Below, piece by piece: positions 10,940-22,229 of a stretch of 64,000 nucleotides of DNA (within the stretch, counting starts at the first letter, position 1; each line of letters opens with the position of its first letter). The notes beneath the pieces were generated by a model that was given only the letters and a program-made list of their open reading frames with translations, was not told the origin of the DNA and ran no database searches. A program made the position numbers and the translations under genes. The stretch is from Dryococelus australis (Eukaryota; Arthropoda; Insecta; Phasmatodea; Phasmatidae): NCBI GenBank assembly GCA_029891345.1, contig CM056995.1:218306547-218370546 (forward strand), given 5' to 3'.

Positions 10940-13900
10940 TTGGAAGAGACAATAGAATATTGTAGGTTCCATCACATTTATAAAAATGTTTGTCTAATTC
11001 ATCGCAAACTTCCAGGTAAAAATCAATAAATTTGGTTTCAGGAAACAAACTTTTATTATTTTTGTACCACATTTGCGTAAATTCCTTTATTCGCCTTGCC
11101 AACAACTTTTCGTTCCCCACGCGTACCTTTACCATCGAAAAGAATTTCGAAGTGATGTGTGAATTCAGCACACATTCATGATATTTTTCGTCGACGTGCG
11201 AAGTCTTGGTCATGAAAACGGGCCTGTTTATTTTGTTAAAAAAAAAAAAAAAACAAAAAAAAAAAACAAATTGTTTAGTAACATCGTATTGAGAAGGTGA
11301 ATTCCCAAAATATCTTGTCCTGGTGTAAATTCTGGTACACACCGAATCAATAATATGCCACCCAATAGAGGGGTCGCTTTGCTGTGATTACCAAGTTCCA
11401 CCTTGTTGAACAAGCGGTCGACTAGGAGGTTATTGGGATTGAACTGAACGTATTAGAAACTTTTCATTATGGAAAGTAATCGACCCATCACGGCCATGTC
11501 CACGTCCAAAAGTATATTCCGTCAGGTAATTATAGGTTTTGCAGTTATCGGTAATTCGACCGACTTGTTTGCGTACATGAACCTCGTGGGCATACAACCT
11601 GTGTTACAAAACACTTTGAAGTGGCTGGCTGTAAATGAGTCCAACTCGTCGATGCATACACATGTGTTGTGACTCAGGGCAAGTGATAAGGGATCATGAT
11701 CATTGTGTGGGATCTTGGCCAAATTCAACGCGAGTTGGCTCGGAATACTTGTGTTGTGTAACTTCAAAAGAGTATCTGAAACTATGTTTTATCCCGCACC
11801 AGTCTTACCATAAAGTACCAGGGAATTCCACAACTGATTACCTCGGAATTTAAAGATGACATAAACTTCATTAGAGTGACTATCAAATTCATGTTGAATT
11901 CACCATATAAAATCATGGATGCAAATCCAATATACATGTCATCCAAGTACTTGGTAAGTAACAAGTCCTCTTCGGATGTGGTTTGGTACTCTCTTGGGTA
12001 GACGTTCAATTGTTTTTACTGATCGTAAAGTTCTTTGAGATGGCGCCACTCAATCTTTGGCTCAATGAGAACAGGAATGTGAACTCGTGAATTTTCACGA
12101 ATTGCTCGTAGTAAATTAGCAAGGTCCTTTATGTGATTCATGTACACATATTGGCCAACATGTTCGATAACAAGTTGTTTCATATCATCGTAAATTCAAA
12201 GCGATTTTCACATGAATATCGATAAAATGATCCATCCGCATAGGAATTGTGAAACCCCATATGCAACAACCACGAAAAGATGACGAACGTATTACATACG
12301 AATCCATCCTCGAACTCGGTCAGCTCGATGGACGATTAGACTTGCCCTTCATCTCCAAACTTCAAGTTTTGCATCACAAATCCGAAATTATCCTCATTCA
12401 GTGGCTTGTTTCCATCACCCATTGTGGGCATTGAATTTGACAATGGCGATATTCGAAAACTGGACTCGGGACGAACTGGCTTTGACAACGCAGCATCTAT
12501 TGGCAAGGAAGATGTAGTTGCAATTATTTCGGTTTGTTTGGCATTATCTTCGGCAATGAGTTGTTTTTGCTATACACACAAAAAACGCTCGATCGTTGCA
12601 TAAAAAGAATTTATAGATTGCGAAGTGTTGAACGGCGTGGTCGTTCTTTCATCGTCATCGTCAATTTATATAACTACGATCATGTTCATTGTCCGAGTCT
12701 CCTTATCTACTGCCAAACCCACTTTTGTTTCTTATGCGATTCGTTAACAAATCACAAAACTGAAGAATGCTTTTCACGTCTAAAATAAAGTTGGCCAAAC
12801 CGAGTAGTTTCGGCATGTGATGTCCAAAAACGGAATGTATAAATGGAGTAACTCGTTTCCGGTTCACTGCAATTTTCTGAGTCAAAATATATAAGTACAC
12901 AACCATCTTGAAGGCAATCGCCAATTTGGTGCCAGGAATAAGCTTGAAGTTTTATACGAGTGTTGGAGGCCATTAGTAATTGAGAATCAAATCATTGAAT
13001 GTAATAACAAAATATTCATCGATATAGTCAAGAGGTTTGAAATCAGGCTCGATTAATGCATACTACTTTGCAACTATGTTTGAAAATATCGGGCAGAGTA
13101 ACATTATCATCAACTTGTTGTTTTGCAACCGTGATAAGAAATGTCATAATTTAAGGTAGCTGTCGAAACACAGGTCTTGTACATGAAGGAAATGGACCAG
13201 AGTGATTATCGGTTTTGGAATGTCGTAACTGTGCTTGATAGCCACCAGACACATCTGGGAAGGCGAAGCTATTTCAAATACATTTAGTAATGGGTAAAAC
13301 ACATACCCATCACGAAAGACTTGGTAACCTAGATGCCCGAAAACAGCCTCGTACTCTTGTATTTCGAGACTAAAGGACAACTCGCTTTCGCGAACGACCG
13401 AAAACTTTCTATTGCCGAACACCACCACCAAGTTGCCACATCGCCTCGTCAATAAAATGAGAGAAAAGAAGAAATTAATCGCCTTATAAGCTATCGCTGA
13501 TGACGATTTCTTTTTTTATTCGAGGACAAATCCTCATTACCACCGTCTCGACCATTGGACTCATCAAATATGACGTATTTGTACACGTTGAACAGGTTTG
13601 TCCAGTACAGAGGACCTTCACATAAAGACAAAAGCAACAAGCAAAGAATGTCGGCCTTGTAAAATCCCACGTACAAGTGATTTATTAAATTTTTGTGGGT
13701 GCACCAACCACTCAAGATGAACTTTGCATACCGGTTTGGGTTGAAAAACTTGAACACACATGCGTTCAACTTTATTAAATTTTTACTGTCGACGTAGCGA
13801 ACGAGCAATGACAACACGCTCGTCACATAACCGCGATTCACCATCTCCGATAAAACAAAGACGAACCAGTCGTATTTTTCTTTAAATGTATCCGATGATG

Positions 13901-15626
13901 CAGGTCCACATACCTGTTTTCGTGGAGGATAGTCTTCATCTCCGTCGTATTCACATTCATCACCATATTCTTCATTTCTACATTATTTCGAAACATTTTT
14001 TTTTTATTTATGTTTATGATGATCTTGCCATCGCCCCATTGTTGCTTACCCAAGATCCACTTGTTCAGCCATTCATTTACTTCAACAATGATGTTAATGT
14101 TTTTAATTTAGATATTATTTACTTTGCAATAACACGTGTAGAAAATGTAGACCATGTAAAAAAAAAAGTTTGAAACTTCAGCCAATAAACCATCTATGAG
14201 TGCATGAATAAAATTTTCCTTGTAATTATCAAAGTCAATGTCAGGTTGTCGTATCGCCTCCTCGAAACGATCAATCAAATAAAATTGATTTTTACTAAAG
14301 AGGTAAAATTCATGATCATAAAAAGGAACCTGATGTTCGGCACTTCCCAATGCATACTCGGAAAAGATGACGTCAGATGAAATGTCCAGTTTTTTCATGT
14401 TTAACAAAGTGTTCTCCAACTGGTTAGTCTCAAACTGAAAATTTGTCTCCATCATGCTGACTCTATACAATTCGTACATCTCGGTAATTACACTAGCATC
14501 GTCACTTCCACTTAGACTTTCAATTTTGTGAGTGATTTCTCCATCAACACACACGTCGAAATACGCAGCGATATATTCCTATTCAAGCCAGTACTCTGTC
14601 GATCCAGTGAATGACTTTACCCAACCTTCCTCACAATAACCGCCAACATCATTTCCTGTTTGCACCCGACGTTCGTTTGCCGCAATCGATTCCTCATCGT
14701 TTCGCATTTGCCTGATTGCCTGATCGATGAACGTGTATCGTCTGACGTATTCATCGCTCCGAGCATGTTTAAAAAATAATATTCTCGCGATGAACCGCAA
14801 GTTATGGAAACTACGATGTCTTCACCCTCTTTGAAGGCATCGTAAAAGGGAAGAAAAGACACAAGCTCATCCTTTAGAGTCCATATATTGATGGGAATTA
14901 GTTTTCTGAAATGATCATACATGCTCAGCCATTCGGGAACATGATATCGGACGGTGGGTAAGGAACACTGTGCCGAATTTTCCAACACAAACTTGAATGC
15001 CAACCCCTCGTTCGATTGCTAGTAGATGTGAGAATGATGGCAAAAAAATACATGCGCACTAACAAAATCCATCACTATGGGTAGAATTAGGTGAAAGTTG
15101 GCCTTTTCGGGCCCATGTGACAGCAGACAAGACCCCTTGATGTAAAATGGGAACGTGGGTGCAGTAATGTTCTCGACAAACTCAATCACACGATCGCGAC
15201 AAATGAGGTTCTCTTCACACAAGTCGAAATTGTGTTCCTTGTCGACGTCAAAGTCCAACATTATGCATTGGTAAGCCAAACTATTTTTTGCACAAACAGC
15301 CCACAATCGTACTCTGCTCCGCGTTGCTTTTTTTTTTTTTTTGCAGACCAATGAGCAAAGATACACTTTAACAAAAGATTGTAACCAAAGGGCGAAATTT
15401 CCTGCGGGGTGGTTATATAGAGTTCACTGGATACGACAATGAAGATGATTTTGTTTCGATTGTATTTTGTGCCATACTGGCTGACGAGTTGCATTATTAT
15501 GCGATCCAGATTCGCATCGATGGTTACTCGGCCAATTTCCTCAATGTGATTGATCATTTTCCCAATATGTTCCCGCTCCTCGTCCATTTTACTCGAGTCA
15601 ATAATCTTTTTCGCGAAATGAGACAT
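10940..15626 (-). pseudogene. Virus-type primase-helicase (DxD primase + SF3 ATPase), decayed
   Basis: Fragments on the minus strand, in order over 4.7 kb, read as one large replication protein of roughly 1,500 codons. The start at 15626 opens a 121-codon frame. After a frameshift in an A/K homopolymer come a primase-like motif IMLDFDVD (15243-15266) and, about 50 residues on, KANFHLILP (15080-15109), the two-motif pattern of archaeo-eukaryotic primases. A long middle part (12.3-14.9 kb) has no motif I can name. The C-terminal part has a Walker A (LYGKTGAG, near 11792-11825), a Walker B (VCIDELDS, 11635-11665), the sensor strand PITAKPIIT with a downstream Asn (11500-11545) and an arginine-finger-like MGRL, all typical of SF3 helicases. 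A stop or frameshift lies within or beside several of these motifs. The role would be viral DNA replication; it is not functional now. Identification is by motifs only, and it could instead be two adjacent genes. Confidence 0.6.
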
Positions 15627-15661
15627 ATATCAGAATACTTACAAACAAGAACGAGACAAAA

Positions 15662-15958
15662 ATGTTGATCGAAGCGGTATACAGGAAAAAATGTGGGCCG
15701 TATTCTCTCGCCAGAAATGCAGATTACAAACGGTTTAGATTATTCCGCAAGTATTTATTGGTTTTGTCTGACAACATTGACTTGTCGTGTTTGGAAGAAA
15801 AACCATTAATTTTTTGTCTTATATACAATGTTACACTGGTAAAAAAATTGCTATTTAAAATTTTTTTTTTTACAAAAGGTGGAGGCGAGGGAGGAAATGA
15901 AACAACTATGTCTCATGAAAAATTTGAACTTTTTTTTTTATTGAAAATAAATTCGTGA
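15662..15958 (+). CDS. Hypothetical small protein, divergent from the primase-helicase
   Basis: The ATG lies 35 bases from the start of the minus-strand primase-helicase gene, a divergent arrangement with room for only a very short shared promoter. The first ~65 residues are well mixed (YRKKCGPYSLARNADYKRF). The tail passes through T-rich, low-complexity DNA (FFFTKGGGEGGN) and is probably not original, so the natural stop may have been lost by an indel near 15840. No family is recognised. Confidence 0.4.
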   Translation: MLIEAVYRKKCGPYSLARNADYKRFRLFRKYLLVLSDNIDLSCLEEKPLIFCLIYNVTLVKKLLFKIFFFTKGGGEGGNETTMSHEKFELFFLLKINS

Positions 15959-15998
15959 TTACAATTTTCATCATATGTGCATATTACATTGCCACATT

Positions 15999-16319
15999 TT
16001 AAGCAGCTGAGAAACGAACCTGTTGCAAAATAATACACTCCGAGCGATGATAAACGTTCTTTATAATCTGGGTCATTTGTTGCCTATTCTCATAGTTTTG
16101 TTTGCGTGTTTCAAGTATTAATCTCATTAGCGATTCATCTCGTTCTTTTTTCGAAAACAGTCTTTTCGCATAATCCTGCCAAAAATAAAATAGCTCTAGT
16201 CTTTTTTTTGTACATAAATCCTTGTAATTGTAACTGACCGTTTCTGATTGAAATTTGTAAATAACTTTTACATATTTATACGAGGTTGATTTTGGCCATC
16301 GTTGCAAAAATCCAGGCAT
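15999..16319 (-). CDS. Hypothetical 106-residue protein, intact
   Basis: The frame starts with ATG and has no internal lesion. The product is rich in Lys, Arg, Tyr and Gln, mostly helical by composition (KRLFSKKERDESLMRLIL), with no signal peptide or membrane segment. It lies between two viral-type genes on the same strand. I do not recognise the family. Being intact among broken neighbours may be chance given its length. Confidence 0.45.
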   Translation of the reverse strand: MPGFLQRWPKSTSYKYVKVIYKFQSETVSYNYKDLCTKKRLELFYFWQDYAKRLFSKKERDESLMRLILETRKQNYENRQQMTQIIKNVYHRSECIILQQVRFSAA

Positions 16320-16586
16320 GTTTCCTTAAACAAAATTTTGACGAATAAAATGTAAAATATACATGATTAACGGTTTGAAAAAAAAAAAAACACTTATGTA
16401 GATTTCGATAAACTCGCCCAGTTTTTCATGTCTCGAATTTTGCTTACATTTACCAAATTCACCACTGCTATCATCCCCCTCACCCCCCCCCCCCCTGGGC
16501 CCTTGGACGTGTTGTTGCTTTCAATTACCCACCGCCAAGTGGTTTTGCTTGCCGAAATAAGTTTTTTTTTGTTTTTCCTCTCGGCC

Positions 16587-17082
16587 CTATATGCGTAATT
16601 TCAACTGCCGATACTCGAGCGATAGCAGAACTATCACCGTGGGGGTGTTATATATCTGTGAAATATTTTTCTCATCTTCGATGCTCGAATTAATTAATAC
16701 CATTATATAATCTAGCGGGAAGTTATTTTCCGCGAGTATTGTAAGCATAGATTTTTTGTTTCGGTATCCATCGAAACACATGTAACACAGAATAAAAAAA
16801 TCCAATTTTTCGGGTAAACTCTGATAAAGATTGGCGTAATTTTAATTTCTAATGCGATTATTTTCGCCGTCCAACATTAAATGCAACCATATCCACATCA
16901 CAGCCGATTTCGAACCTCTCCAACCCCTATGTTTCGGGAGTCATTAAAGTTTCGCCATATTCGGATACAGTAACATCGATGACCGACTGCCTGTTGAGAA
17001 CGTCCATCACCATAGAGATGTTTTTTCGCACGTCGTTTTGATGGCGAACGTATTCATCTTTAATCATATTTAAAATTTCCAT
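16587..17082 (-). pseudogene. Unrecognised small viral-type gene, broken
   Basis: The ATG at 17082 opens MEILNMIKDEYVRHQNDV, a helical start, and the frame is interrupted by stops near 16930 and 16860. A second piece (16587-16805), rich in hydrophobic residues and two Cys (FFILCYMCFDGY), follows in the same orientation. Together they suggest a protein of about 165 residues. No domain is recognised. A C homopolymer (16483-16496) follows downstream. Confidence 0.35.
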
Positions 17083-17484
17083 CGATTTTATTTATTTTTT
17101 CGATTATTACACAATGAATGTAATAAACATTCACTTGCCAATAAAAAACATTTAATCTGAATCCTCAGAAATGTTGCAATAAGAACGCAGTGTTGCATAA
17201 AGTGTATAGTGCTGAAAAATCATAATAGTTTTTTGGCGATGTTATGAGCTTTTTGGCAAACTTGGGTTTTAGAAACGGGGAAAAAAATTAATGAGTAGTT
17301 CCATTAATTATAAACTCGGTGAAATTTTTTGTCTTTTAAAAAATTTGTTATTTTTTTCGGAATCTCGTATATATAGGCGTCGGAAATCACAGAGTAGTCG
17401 TTCGTGCAGTTGCAGTGACTGCGAGAAGTTTCCAAGTGATAACTACCTTGACTATTTCCAGCGACGAGGTAGTATTTCAACAAA

Positions 17485-18179
17485 ATGTTTAGTGAACGTG
17501 GAGCTGAACCTTAAGTGCATCAACTACAGCCTTTGAATGGTAAACTTGAAGCTGAGCCCATACATCGTTCTTCGAGAGACGACTGGAGACATTATCAACA
17601 AGTACGGCGTTCAACATGGAATACTGACGGTGACACTGATGATGAAGAAGGAGAGGTACATTCGACTGATGAAGATGTAAAGGCAGAACAAAAGTCTTAT
17701 ATAAAAGAAGAGAAAAAGTTTTGTATAAGAGAAGAACAAGACTTTTATATAAAGGAAGAGCTAAAATTTAATTTAAAAAGGAAAAGACAAAGTAGTACCA
17801 ACAGTAGTGATGGATGTTCAGGATCTTCAAGCGACTCTAGTGAAGAGGACAAAAAACCTACTCTGAGTAGAAAAAGGCCAGAAGAAAAACGTAAGCTCTT
17901 GGAAAATATCAATCTAGGTTCTGTTTTAGTTGTTGATTTTAAATTTGGCAGATATCATGGGAAAAAAAATATCCATTGGAGTTTGGATATGCTACACAAC
18001 GAGGGTCAAACATTTTGTATATATCTAGACCCGTTCCATACATACACTTGGTAAAGAGTATGTCTAACGATCTCGAACAGAATCGCAATTTGTACATGAA
18101 GGAGTATGGAATACCTTGGAAAATTAACAAGAAAAACATCAAACTCAAAACAGTTAATTCAATTTCGAAGGAAGCATGA
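17485..18179 (+). pseudogene. Paralogue 1 of a PLEFG-motif protein family
   Basis: A TATATATA at 17368 precedes the ATG at 17485. The frame meets a TAA at 17512, then stays open to 18054. The N-terminal half is acidic and Ser-rich with repeated YIKEE/CIREE/YIKEE units (17695-17765). The C-terminal half starts with VVDFKFGRYHG and, after a frameshift near 17975, continues with EFGYATQRG...PVP and LYMKEYGIPWK. The same C-terminal domain is repeated 0.7 kb downstream, so the two genes are tandem duplicates. The pattern hydrophobic-D-x-x-FG ... P-L-E-F-G-x-A-T recalls the start of RNase H-fold exonuclease domains, but no full catalytic set is visible, so this is only a suggestion. Confidence 0.5.
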
Positions 18180-18456
18180 ATTACATTTATAATTGTAGCA
18201 AATGAAGAACAGGCTAGATATTTACGAAAGAAAATAATAATTTGCCACATGAGTGGTTCAAACAGACATGGAAGAATTTGCCAATGCCATTCAAAATAAA
18301 AGTCTTGGGCCTGTGCCCTACCCATAGTTCGGTTTATTTGGATTTAACTAATAATGATGTGAAAAGGGCAATGGAAGATTGCAATAAATAATTTTTTTCT
18401 GTGCATAAACAAGTGTGTATATATAAGGAAAATGCAAAAACTCATTTTGTATCGAA

Positions 18457-18957
18457 ATGGACATTGAACAAACACAATCTACCTAGGAGTGGGCCGAGGA
18501 CTATGACGAGACGAGCTTCTGGAAAGAAACTACAATAGAAAATTTGTCATCGCAGGAATTTCTCGAAAAATTTAGTCAAGCAACAACTTGAACGAAGTTC
18601 CTTAATTAAACTACATCAAAATATCATCTACGGATGAAATGGATTTGGATCTGGATAAAACAATGATCATCGACATTCACTTTGGTGTCTATGCTGGTGA
18701 AAACGTTCCCCTAGAATTTGGATGTGCTACAGAAAAGGGTATTTACATGGCTCATGTTCAAATACCGGTTCCATTATCAACACCTACGTACGAGTATGTT
18801 GGGTGACTTTGGAAAAAATTTGTACCTTTACCGGAAAATACACGGCATACCTTGGAATCTTCCACGTAACAAACATCATCAGACGATGAACATTGAAACA
18901 CTTCGCAAAATCGTAAACGAAAGTTGGATCCGACACATCGTCGGGAGAGGTGCTTAA
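18457..18957 (+). pseudogene. Paralogue 2 of the PLEFG-motif family
   Basis: A TATATATAAG box at about 18417-18426 precedes the ATG at 18457 by ~40 bases. The short N-terminal part has a TAG after about eight codons and a frame change near 18590. The conserved domain then reads IIDIHFGVYAGENVPLEFGCATEKG, is frameshifted once near 18800, and ends with LYRKIHGIPWNLP and an Arg-rich tail to 18957. It lacks the acidic repeat region of its upstream twin. Its function is unknown; it is clearly homologous to the gene at 17485-18179. Confidence 0.5.
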
Positions 18958-19377
18958 AAACTACACTTTCTGATGCAGTTGGGAGTACCTGCCGAGAAAC
19001 TCGTCATAGCTACAAGGACATTTCCCATCGAATGTGGCACCTGTTGTTTTCATAATCTAAGTGCAAATCAACAAAGATGTTTTATTGTAAATGTAGATTT
19101 TATTTAGAACTATCTTGTCAGAAAATTTGATTCTCGGTATAACAACTCTTGTGAAAAAAAAGGAATAATTGTATTGAGTAAATAAATCTGTTTTTGTATT
19201 TATACATGTAAATAAATATTTTTTATATCACAAATGAAACAATGTATTTGTAAAATATATATTTATAAAACAAATAATTAAATGAAATGGTTTAATTTTT
19301 TTTTTTCATTATAAGTTACAACTCACCTAAAAAAATTAATGATTATTCATCTCAGTTATACATTACAAACTATAGCC

Positions 19378-19650
19378 ATGAAAAAAAAATTCAGATTACA
19401 ATTATTTTTAAATTGGGCAGTTTTCATACGAATCAAAAATTGTAATTTAAAAATTCGTTACAACGACCTACATAAATTACCTCCACAATTATTTTGTGAT
19501 TTACCTACTTTTAGCACCGTTATATTTAACATGGTGATTCGCAAAGTGGCCAACTTGTTTTATGTTGATCTGAGCTTATCGACTCATTTAAAACTTGAAA
19601 ACGACGACGAGGGGGCTATGTTGGTGTTTAATCCAACAGAAAAAAATTAG
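19378..19650 (+). CDS. Hypothetical 90-residue protein, intact
   Basis: The frame is open from an ATG at 19339 and again from an in-frame ATG at 19378. The second is preferred because the intervening codons look like untranslated AT-rich DNA. The product starts MKKKFRLQLFLNWAVF, has one likely hydrophobic segment, and ends with acidic residues (ENDDEGAM). It resembles no family I know. The context is viral-type small genes on the same strand. Confidence 0.42.
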   Translation: MKKKFRLQLFLNWAVFIRIKNCNLKIRYNDLHKLPPQLFCDLPTFSTVIFNMVIRKVANLFYVDLSLSTHLKLENDDEGAMLVFNPTEKN

Positions 19651-19706
19651 TTTATCAAAATGATGTAAAAATACTTTTTGCATATGTCGCATTTTCGCAA
19701 ATATTT

Positions 19707-20738
19707 ATGAAAAATTTTCTATTTGCAAACACACTCTCATCCAGACAAAGCAACTCCACACCCATCATCACCCAGATGCCCACACTCACAAAAATTCCAA
19801 TCAAACACGTACACTGGGCCTAAGATCACCTTTCCCGATACTCCCGCATCTCGCCCACAATCCCCCACATCATCATCGTGTCTCGTCACAAACGTATTCG
19901 AGTCTGTTCCACAAACTTGCATTGACGAAGAGTCGAATCACGGTGATTGCGATGATGGCTGCCTGGCTGATGAGGAAACCAGAAGGGACGAGGGTAATTA
20001 CTTACCATCTGAAGGTTTCGATAAAGAAGAGAGGGTGGGATTACCTTTAATCGATCGTCAAATACCACCCCATTCCAAAAACCATCGACGACAACTCTGA
20101 AAACCATTTACGCCAACCATTCAAACAATCGTACGGTTAAATCAATCAAACAAAAATTCAGAGAGGAATACCAAGAACATAGAAGATTACGTTGTCGAAT
20201 TTCGCTCAGCGACGTTGACAGTTACCACAGCGATGAGATGTCTACATCTCCCGAAATGACAATGCCTAAAATGAATGGTGATGATGATTAGGTGACGGCG
20301 GCACCCTACAATCCAAATGTTCCTAAAATCGGCGACGAAAATGAGGAAAATCGCATTCTCAATAATAATTTTGTAGATAAAATGTCGACTTCATCTTCTT
20401 CCGCCGCCGGTCCCATATCTCCTCTAGGCTCGAGTATTTATCGAGGTTTGCAGCATTTGTCAATTATGCTAAACGGTAAGATGGACACAATGGCATTTAA
20501 TCACTACATATTTTCCGATAATTTAATCACCCAACTCGGTTATCCAGAAAAAAAGGAGTTTAGGATTTTCGCGGATAACTTATTTCTCGGAGCTCAAAAT
20601 AGGAGACCGGGTATATATACCAAATATTTTAACTTTATGAAACTTAATCCATATCCCGACCAAAATTACAGAGTTTTTGAAGAGATTCAAGAAAACATTT
20701 GGAATTCGCTAAGCTCCGAGCATTATTTACAAAACTAA
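19707..20738 (+). pseudogene. Two-part protein: disordered N-terminus and conserved-looking C-terminus
   Basis: The N-terminal part (to 20100) is Pro/Ser/Thr-rich, then acidic. A frame change at about 20100 moves into a Lys/Arg-rich stretch, and a TAG at 20289 separates it from the last 148 codons (20292-20738). The last part has a well-mixed globular composition (HLSIMLNGKMDTMAFNHYIF) and ends in a TAA with no further lesion. A single original gene of about 340 codons is likely, as the parts share the frame on either side of the TAG. The start is unclear: the ATG at 19707 is in a different frame. The family is unknown. Confidence 0.45.
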
Positions 20739-20869
20739 ATTTGTTGTGTAATATGTACACAAAACAGGGAAAATTTTTATCAAACGTCCATGATAAATAT
20801 AAGTACGTGCTCGCCGTTTGCATTTTGGGTAATATTTCGAATGTTTACTAAATACATAATTTCAAAAAA

Positions 20870-20884
20870 CACACACACACACAG

Positions 20885-20961
<77 letters not shown>

Positions 20962-20985
20962 ACACACATATATATATATATATAA
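20870..20985. repeat. Compound (AC)n(AT)n microsatellite
   Basis: Long AT/TA runs are bounded by short AC runs. The last part, TATATATAAG, lies directly in front of the small basic gene at 20996 and could act as its TATA element. Confidence 0.95.
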
Positions 20986-20995
20986 GAACTTGATC

Positions 20996-21193
20996 ATGCC
21001 AAAACAAAGGAGACGAAGATGGCGTAGCCGTAGCAGGAGTAGATATCCGAGTCCTTTGCATAGAAGATCATCGTCACCCATTCGACACCGATGGAGAAGA
21101 CGAAGTACTAGATTGAGTAAAAAGTTAAACAGGTTTAAAAAACATAGAATGGGTCAAGTAGTCGGAAATGGTTACTACATACACGTAAAATAA
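20996..21193 (+). CDS. Arg/Ser-rich protamine-like basic protein, intact
   Basis: This 65-residue protein begins MPKQRRRRWRSRSRSR and is dominated by Arg and Ser in its first 45 residues, with Lys towards the end, then a short mixed tail (GQVVGNGYYIHVK). Size and composition fit the small DNA-condensing proteins that arthropod nuclear large DNA viruses package with their genomes (P6.9 in baculoviruses, the basic nucleocapsid protein of nimaviruses). An SR-type host fragment is possible, but the whole gene is only 66 codons and complete, with its own start and stop. It is followed convergently by the BRO gene. The assignment is by composition, not by alignment. Confidence 0.5.
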   Translation: MPKQRRRRWRSRSRSRYPSPLHRRSSSPIRHRWRRRSTRLSKKLNRFKKHRMGQVVGNGYYIHVK

Positions 21194-21319
21194 TTTCAAC
21201 AACACGAGCAAAATTAATAATTAAAAAAATTAGATTAATTTTTCCATATTACTGATTTGAATAAACATTTAATTTTCTGTAAATTCGGTATTTTTAATAA
21301 TAAAGTAATTCTTAAAAAA

Positions 21320-22040
21320 TTATAAATGTGCGCTCAATGTGTTCTTGACACGGCCATACATGTTTCGAGATGGTGAATTATACTCTAAATGCAGCAATTC
21401 CTTGCAGTTAAGATGTTTCTTTCGAAGCAAGTTGAGTTGCCTCTTCAAATTTCTTTTTTGTACGTAAATTACATAATACGGAAAATCAAAATTGTCTGCA
21501 TTCAATTTCAACACCAAGGAATTTGGTTTCAAACAGTTGTTTATTTTTTCTGTACTCTCTCTGGTGTTGTTGGAGATGACAACCTCTTTTGCAGCTCGAG
21601 CCAATAATTGTCTCTTCATAACTTCCACGTCTTTGGTTCTTTCTCTGGGTTGTTTTGTCAAATACTCGATGTGATTCTGAAACATGCATTGTATCCCCTT
21701 GCGAATGCACGGGAGAATGTGTTCGTAAATTAAATCTTGAAAATTTTCCACAAAGAGCATTTTGGAATACATAATAAGTCAGTAAATACCCGGTTCATTG
21801 ATGAAGGTGGTATGGGGCTGCTCGTTGACAATCACAACTGAAGTTGCATTTGTTGCCAGTTCGTTGAAAGTTCTTCTATATTTCATTATTCGTAATAGCA
21901 TTCCTGATGTTTTCGTATCCCAATAATCCGGCAACGGTTTTTGCTTTAAACCATATATTATTTTTTCTATCCAAAAGATATACAATTTTGTAGTTGTTGT
22001 ACAAGAAATGATGATTTTTCAAATCCAATAACATATCCAT
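21320..22040 (-). pseudogene. bro: BRO-N domain gene (baculovirus repeated ORF family)
   Basis: The ATG at 22040 begins a domain with the BRO-N signatures in order: a hydrophobic N-terminal strand, WFKAKTVAGLLGY near 21915-21960, an N-x-x-x-AI helix, and the FINEPGIY...LIMYSKM segment near 21770-21805 followed by FQDLI....LPCIRKG. The C-terminal 100 residues are basic and unassigned. Lesions are a frame change near 21890 and a TGA between GIY and LIM at about 21787; the final 150 codons are open. BRO proteins bind DNA and occur in baculoviruses, nudiviruses, ascoviruses, entomopoxviruses and related elements. This supports a viral origin for the block. Confidence 0.72.
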
Positions 22041-22229
22041 TTTTTTTTTTTTTAGTTCTCGTTGGTAAGAGCACTTTACAGATGCTCTCTTTATCGCGAG
22101 TTCTTGCGTTCTGATCTCTGTTTTAAATGTAACCGCATATATATTGCTCTACACCCCCCCCCCCCCCCAACACCTTTTTTTCCCCCTGGAAAAAAATAAT
22201 ACAATCTTACTTTTCTTAGAAAAAAAAAA

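Noticed and set aside
16483..16496. C homopolymers (also near 22150, 34710, 49010, 51415) as regulatory or quadruplex sites
   Set aside because: Single homopolymer runs without spaced G/C tracts; equally explained by slippage or sequencing error.
20780..21081. Tyr-Ile repeat frames on both strands
   Set aside because: Produced by the (TA)n microsatellite.
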